Source: Oceanobacter kriegii DSM 6294
Lineage (GTDB): Bacteria > Pseudomonadota > Gammaproteobacteria > Pseudomonadales > Oceanobacteraceae
Length of the DNA stretch: 64,000 nt
Direction of reading: 5' to 3'
NCBI RefSeq assembly: GCF_000422845.1
Contig: NZ_AUGV01000018.1
Coordinates: forward strand, 1 to 64,000
The position numbers were made by a program, and so were the translations under genes. Each line of letters begins with the position of its first letter. Within the stretch, counting starts at the first letter, position 1. The notes beneath the pieces are model-generated. The model worked only from the letters and a program-made list of their open reading frames with translations. It was not told where the DNA came from and did not search any database. Positions 60,057 through 64,000 of this stretch are shown piece by piece.

Positions 60057-62303
60057 ATGATGGAAAAGCGTAATCCCACTTCCGGCTGGAAAAAGCAGGC
60101 CCTTGCCCTGGCTATCACCGCCGCCATTCCTTCTGCTGGCCTGATGGCTGAAGAAGTTCGCCAACTGCCAACCTCCAAGGCATCTGCCGAAGCCGAAGAA
60201 GGCTACAAGGTTGACAAGAGCTCCTCAGTAAAACTGACCCAGCCTATTGCCAAAACACCGAAGACCATTGACGTTGTATCCGGCGAAACCCTGCAAGACC
60301 AGGGTGTAACCAGCCTGACCGACGCCCTGCGTAACGTATCCGGCGTATCCACCTTCGGTGGCGGTGAAGGCGGTGGTGGTGTGGTCTCTGCCAACGACAA
60401 GGTCACCATTCGTGGTTTCGATGCCCGCTCCAGCATTTACGTTGACGGCATCCGCGACGTCGCAGGTTACAACCGCGACCTGTTCAACTACGAACAAGTG
60501 GAAGTCACCAAGGGCGCCAGCGGTTCTCTGGATGGCCGCAACACCGGTGGTGGTAGCGTTAACCTGGTGACCAAGCGTGCCAAGCTGGACGATTTTGGTT
60601 CTGTCGGTGCTTCCTACGACACCGCCGACACCAAGCGCGTGACTCTGGATGGCAACAAGCAGCTGAGCGATGACACGGCTGCTCGTATCAACCTGTTGTA
60701 CTCCAACGGTGGCGATGCTCTGGACAACGGTGTTGAAAACTACAAAACCGTTGCCGGTGCAGCGTCTGTACTGTTCCAGGCCAGCGAGCAAACCAGCATG
60801 ACGCTGGATGCCATGGTCATGAAGCAGGACAACGTGCCGGTACTGGGCTTGCCGTTCATCAAGGAAACCAATGCGGCGTCGACCGGCATGGCGGAAGGTC
60901 CGATCGACTCTTCCCGTTGGGATGAGTACTTCGGCGTGAAAGGCCGTGATTACGAGAAAGTGAACACCAGGATGTTGACCTTCACCGTAAACCACGACGT
61001 CAACGACTTCATCAGCGTTCGTTCCCAGACCCGTTTTGGCAAAAACGACAAGGAATCGGTACTGAGCCGTCCATGGTGGGGCAGCCTGACCGGTGACAAC
61101 GACGAGTACGACGACACTGGCCTGATGCGTCTGGATATTTCCCAGAACCTGGATCAGAGCAACAAGCTGTTTGTTTCCCAGCTGGACACCACCATTGCTC
61201 TGGGCAGCGATGACTTCACCCAGGATATCGTCATTGGTGCCGAATACGCCCGTGAAGACCGCACCAACTACGGTGTTACCGGTGACTTCACCTACACTGG
61301 CGGCATTGCCAGCAGCAACCCGGAACGTACCGACGTGCTGTTCGACCCAACCGTTACCAACGGCGCCGACAGCATTCGTGCAACCGGCGGCCTGGTACGC
61401 AATGGTGAAGACACCATCGGCAAGTCCACCACTCTGTCGCTGTACGCCTTCGACACCCTGAAGTTTGGTGAACAGTTCCAGGTTGACCTGAACCTGCGTT
61501 TCGACAAGTTCAAGATTGAGGGTGACTCCTGTAGTCGTGGCACCTGTACTGAAAACGTTGACGCTTCTGCCAACACCTTCAGCTACGGCGCAGCCTTCAG
61601 CTGGTTGCCAACCGATAACGGAAACATCTACCTGGGTTACGCAAATGCCCAGCAGCCACCGGGCACCGACCTGGCACTGAGCAACAACGTTGGCCGCAAC
61701 GCCCTCGACCCGGAAGAGTCCAAAACACTGGAACTGGGTACCAAGTGGGAACTGCTGGATGAGCGTCTGATGCTGTCTGCCGCCATCTTCAAAACCACCA
61801 AAACCGTGGCTGACTCCGAAGGTCGTGGTACTTCTGCCCAGTACTACCTGACCGGTGAACAGGAATCCTCCGGTTTCGAACTGAGCGCCGTTGGCCAGCT
61901 GAGCGACAGCGTGTCGCTGACCACCAGCTACACCAGCCTCGACACCGAAGTAACCGAAGACCGTACTGCGGAAGCAGAAGGTCTGGGCCTGCAAGGTTCT
62001 CCTGACGACACTGCCAGCCTGTGGCTGAGCTACACCGGCATGGACGACCGTCTGACGTTGGGCGCTGGTGGTAACTACAACTCCGGTGAAACTTTCTGGC
62101 GTCGTAACACCGCCTACTACACCGTAGATGCCTACACCGTATGGTCGGCAATGGCGGCTTACCAGGCGACCGATGCACTGAAACTGCAAGTGAACATCGA
62201 CAATCTGACTGACGAAGAGTACGTCACCGACTACAGCGCCAAAGGCCACTTCAAGCCAGGCAACCCTCGCAGCATCAAAGGCAGCCTGACCTACAACTTC
62301 TGA
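60057..62303 (+). CDS. TonB-dependent siderophore receptor (PiuA/Fiu-like)
   Basis: Outer-membrane protein of 748 residues: signal peptide (ending near AGLMA-EEVRQ), plug domain (about 60-180) with RNVSGVSTFGGGEGGGGV, VTIRGFDARSSIYVDGIRD, GASGSLDGRNTGGGSVNLVTKRA, and a 22-strand barrel ending in the aromatic SLTYNF. The paired CSRGTC segment adds two cysteines to an outer loop. Similarity in style and linkage to piuC point to catecholate siderophores. It diverges from the TonB operon that would power it. Confidence 0.92.
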   Translation: MMEKRNPTSGWKKQALALAITAAIPSAGLMAEEVRQLPTSKASAEAEEGYKVDKSSSVKLTQPIAKTPKTIDVVSGETLQDQGVTSLTDALRNVSGVSTFGGGEGGGGVVSANDKVTIRGFDARSSIYVDGIRDVAGYNRDLFNYEQVEVTKGASGSLDGRNTGGGSVNLVTKRAKLDDFGSVGASYDTADTKRVTLDGNKQLSDDTAARINLLYSNGGDALDNGVENYKTVAGAASVLFQASEQTSMTLDAMVMKQDNVPVLGLPFIKETNAASTGMAEGPIDSSRWDEYFGVKGRDYEKVNTRMLTFTVNHDVNDFISVRSQTRFGKNDKESVLSRPWWGSLTGDNDEYDDTGLMRLDISQNLDQSNKLFVSQLDTTIALGSDDFTQDIVIGAEYAREDRTNYGVTGDFTYTGGIASSNPERTDVLFDPTVTNGADSIRATGGLVRNGEDTIGKSTTLSLYAFDTLKFGEQFQVDLNLRFDKFKIEGDSCSRGTCTENVDASANTFSYGAAFSWLPTDNGNIYLGYANAQQPPGTDLALSNNVGRNALDPEESKTLELGTKWELLDERLMLSAAIFKTTKTVADSEGRGTSAQYYLTGEQESSGFELSAVGQLSDSVSLTTSYTSLDTEVTEDRTAEAEGLGLQGSPDDTASLWLSYTGMDDRLTLGAGGNYNSGETFWRRNTAYYTVDAYTVWSAMAAYQATDALKLQVNIDNLTDEEYVTDYSAKGHFKPGNPRSIKGSLTYNF

Positions 62304-62402
62304 TAGGCCAGTGCGGATAGCCAGCCCGGACGCAGCCGCTGTTGATAACTCACCAGTAGCTGCGGTTCAGGGTTGGCCAACAAGGACGTTGCTGTAACAC
62401 TG

Positions 62403-62437
62403 TCCGGATCAGACTTGTCTGATTCGGATATTTTTTT
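62403..62437 (+). terminator. Strong intrinsic terminator 11 nt before the piuC start
   Basis: TCCGGATCAGAC (62403-62414) and GTCTGATTCGGA (62417-62428) form a 12-bp stem with one G-U and a 2-base loop, then TA and seven T (62431-62437). It ends the receptor transcript but leaves only 11 nt before the piuC ATG and no Shine-Dalgarno sequence. Confidence 0.85.
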
Positions 62438-62448
62438 GGTGCCCCCCC

Positions 62449-63129
62449 ATGCTCATACGTATTCCACAACTGATCAGCCGCGACCAGATCGCGGAAGCCC
62501 GAGCCTTGCTGGAAGCAGCCGACTGGGTCGATGGCGCGGCGACAGCCGGTCATCAGGCGCAACTGGCCAAGCGTAACCTGCAACTGCCCGACGACAGCCC
62601 GGAAGCACGCCAGCTGGGCGACTTTATTCTGGCCTGTCTTGGCCAATCGCAAACCTTTATGGCAGCGGCGCTGCCAAACAGGATTTTCCCGCCGATGTTC
62701 AACTGCTATCAGGGCGGTGGCGAATACGGCTTTCATGTCGACAACAGCATCCGCCGGGTGCCCGGCACATCGGTAAAAGTCCGCACGGATTTATCGATGA
62801 CGGTGTTCTTTTCAGACCCGGATGAATATGAAGGCGGCGAACTGGAAGTGCTCGACACCTACGGCGAGCAGAAAGTGAAATTTGCCGCTGGCGACGCGGT
62901 GCTGTACCCGTCCACCAGCATGCACCGGGTAACGCCCGTTACCCAAGGCCGCCGACTGGCGTCCTTCTTCTGGATACAAAGCCTGATCCGCAGCGACGAC
63001 CAGCGTCGTACCCTTTACGACCTCGACCTCAGCATTCAGGCCATCACCGCCCAGAACCCCGACAACCCGGAACTGGTGCGACTATCCGGCGTTTACCACA
63101 AACTGCTGCAACAGTGGTCGGAGACGTAA
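62449..63129 (+). CDS. piuC: PKHD-type Fe(II)/2-oxoglutarate hydroxylase PiuC
   Basis: Protein of 226 residues. Fe(II) ligands His96 and Asp98 in GFHVDNSIR and His159 in MHRVTPV; Arg169 binds 2-oxoglutarate. Matches the PiuC/YbiX family, normally linked to the PiuA/Fiu receptor and expressed under iron limitation. MLIRIPQLIS is the family start. The translation start lacks a clear ribosome-binding site (preceded by a run of C) and follows a terminator, so expression may need read-through or a special leader. Confidence 0.93.
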   Translation: MLIRIPQLISRDQIAEARALLEAADWVDGAATAGHQAQLAKRNLQLPDDSPEARQLGDFILACLGQSQTFMAAALPNRIFPPMFNCYQGGGEYGFHVDNSIRRVPGTSVKVRTDLSMTVFFSDPDEYEGGELEVLDTYGEQKVKFAAGDAVLYPSTSMHRVTPVTQGRRLASFFWIQSLIRSDDQRRTLYDLDLSIQAITAQNPDNPELVRLSGVYHKLLQQWSET

Positions 63130-63135
63130 GAGCGC

Positions 63136-63212
63136 GGGGTCTGGGGTCTGGGGTCTGGGGTCTGGGGTCTGGGGTCTGGGGTCTGGGGTCTGGGGTCTGG
63201 GGTCTGGGGTCT
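63136..63212. repeat. Heptamer tandem repeat, 11 perfect copies of GGGGTCT
   Basis: Eleven exact copies (77 bp) begin 6 bp after the piuC stop codon. The unit resembles, but is not the same as, GTCGGGT of the other arrays. G-rich strand is the piuC sense strand, which could form G-quadruplex-type structure. Confidence 0.96.
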
Positions 63213-63220
63213 GAACAACA

Positions 63221-63249
63221 TTGTGGGAGAGAGCTTGCTCTCGATAGCC
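63221..63249. repeat. REP-like repeat
   Basis: TTGTGGGAGAGAGCTTGCTC followed by TCGATAGCC. The first 20 bases recur near 52884, and the pattern corresponds to the Pseudomonas-type TGTGGGAGCGGGCTTGCC repeat. Confidence 0.78.
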
Positions 63250-63288
63250 ATCCTCGACAGCAAGCTACACCCCACTAAACTGCCCACA

Positions 63289-64000
63289 TCAAAACTTCGG
63301 ATAACGCACCAAATCCGGGGTGATATCGGCCAAACTGGCGCAACCACACAACGCCATGGTGAGCTCCAGCTCATCCCTTAACAACCGCAAGGTATGCGCG
63401 ACGCCCAAAGCACCAGCAGTCGCCAGACCGTACATCACCGGCCGGCCAATCATCACGGCATCGGCCCCTAATGCCAACGCTTTCACCACGTCACCACCAC
63501 GGCGAATACCACTGTCGACGATCAAGGGCACACGGCCTTGCACCTGCTCAGCGATGTCCGGCAGCACTTCAATCGGATTCGGCAAGCCATCCAGCGTGCG
63601 GCCGCCGTGGTTCGATAGCACCAGACCATCAATGCCCTGTGCCAGCGCCTTGTCGACGTCCTGTGGATTGGTGATGCCTTTCAGAATAATCGGCAGCTGC
63701 GTTTGCTGGCGCAGCCATTGAATATCCGCCCAGCGCGGCGCTTGTGCCATCAGCCCCTGAAACACCCGGCTGTCGCCCTGCTGGATTTGCACCGGTACCG
63801 CCGGGGCGGTGACATTCACCGCCCGTACGTCTGCGGGCAACTGAAAACCTGCCCGCTGCTCGCGGTTGCGCAGTCCATTAACAGGCGCATCCACAGTGAC
63901 CATCAGGGCCCGGTAACCGGCCTGTTCGGCACGTTGAACCAGTGCCAAGGTATGTTCCCGCTCGCTTTGAAAATACAGCTGAAACCAGCGCGGTCCGTCG
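63289..64000 (-). CDS. FMN-dependent alpha-hydroxy-acid dehydrogenase (LldD-like), C-terminal part
   Basis: The minus strand is open from the window edge to 63289, giving about 236 residues of the C-terminal TIM-barrel. Catalytic His is in LVLSNHGGRTLDG and FMN-phosphate residues in VDSGIRRGGDVVKALALGADAVMIGRP. The N-terminal part lies beyond the window. Substrates of this family include L-lactate, glycolate and mandelate; mandelate dehydrogenase would fit an aromatic context, but the sequence seen does not decide. Confidence 0.88.
   Translation of the reverse strand, partial: DGPRWFQLYFQSEREHTLALVQRAEQAGYRALMVTVDAPVNGLRNREQRAGFQLPADVRAVNVTAPAVPVQIQQGDSRVFQGLMAQAPRWADIQWLRQQTQLPIILKGITNPQDVDKALAQGIDGLVLSNHGGRTLDGLPNPIEVLPDIAEQVQGRVPLIVDSGIRRGGDVVKALALGADAVMIGRPVMYGLATAGALGVAHTLRLLRDELELTMALCGCASLADITPDLVRYPKF

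Noticed and set aside
60225-62249. 674-residue antisense open frame inside the siderophore receptor gene
   Set aside because: It mirrors the codon pattern of the true receptor gene, has no ribosome-binding site and no recognisable domain.
63136-63212. Repeats taken as a CRISPR array
   Set aside because: Units are 7 bp, directly adjacent and without unique spacers; no cas genes are nearby.

Overview
The window looks like chromosomal DNA of a free-living, probably marine, gammaproteobacterium of the Oceanospirillales/Pseudomonadales type. This is inferred from TRAP transporters, a choline-sulfate/betaine locus, a Pseudomonas-like fagA-fumC-orfX cluster under a Fur box, an alpha/beta bacterioferritin pair and Pseudomonas-style REP repeats. 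No rRNA, tRNA, CRISPR array or prophage was seen.

Regions. (1) 1-241 is the 5' part of an IS110-family transposase running off the left edge; the DNA upstream of it folds into hairpins and may hold a bridge-type RNA. (2) 496-7350 is a methoxy-aromatic module: TRAP binding protein, vanillate demethylase VanB/VanA, a GntR regulator facing an array of GGATCC-centred palindromes, a 271-bp MITE, protocatechuate 4,5-dioxygenase LigA/LigB, an NTF2-like protein and an alpha/beta hydrolase. (3) 7533-15108 is a gentisate module (maleylpyruvate isomerase, gentisate 1,2-dioxygenase, fumarylpyruvate hydrolase, complete TRAP transporter) between two LysR regulators. (4) 15186-22695 holds a second complete TRAP transporter, an AraC regulator, a DcaP-like porin and 4-hydroxybenzoate hydroxylase PobA. 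(5) 22837-26046 is an iron-stress block: fagA-fumC-orfX diverging from flavodoxin across a Fur box. (6) 26142-29320 holds a LysR gene, a metallo-beta-lactamase-fold protein with a degenerate metal site, a DsbA-family protein and a C39-like protein. (7) 29653-37503 is a choline-sulfate/osmolyte locus: BCCT carrier, SulP permease, ChoX-like binding protein, choline sulfatase BetC and a divergent LysR. (8) 37711-49784 is hydroxycinnamate catabolism: tannase/feruloyl-esterase lipoprotein, MarR regulator, a third DctP paralogue, then vdh-ech-aat-acd-fcs. (9) 50104-54527 holds a DUF4198 protein, two bacterioferritins, a DUF2947-like protein and threonine synthase. (10) 54666-63129 is a TtpC-type TonB energy system (DUF3450, TtpC, ExbB, ExbD, TonB, TPR) diverging from a catecholate-type siderophore receptor and PiuC. 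(11) The right edge cuts an FMN-dependent alpha-hydroxy-acid dehydrogenase.

How the genes fit together. Esters of plant phenolics would be cut by the tannase-like lipoprotein and the acids taken up by TRAP carriers. Feruloyl/coumaroyl-CoA synthetase and hydratase-lyase then give vanillin or 4-hydroxybenzaldehyde, and Vdh gives vanillate or 4-hydroxybenzoate. VanAB and PobA both converge on protocatechuate, which LigAB opens by 4,5-cleavage; gentisate is handled separately. The enzymes after LigAB (LigC, LigI, LigJ, LigK) are not in the window, while an alpha/beta hydrolase is, which suggests an O-methyl-ester step. The second theme is iron: Fur-box control, flavodoxin substitution, bacterioferritins, the TonB system and PiuC.

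The most notable non-coding signals are the GGATCC operator array, the MITE with perfect 22-bp inverted repeats, shared TGTAC repeats at the araC and porin promoters, heptamer tandem repeats placed just after stop codons, a (ALT)6 repeat inside a signal peptide, and an intrinsic terminator 11 nt before the piuC start codon.
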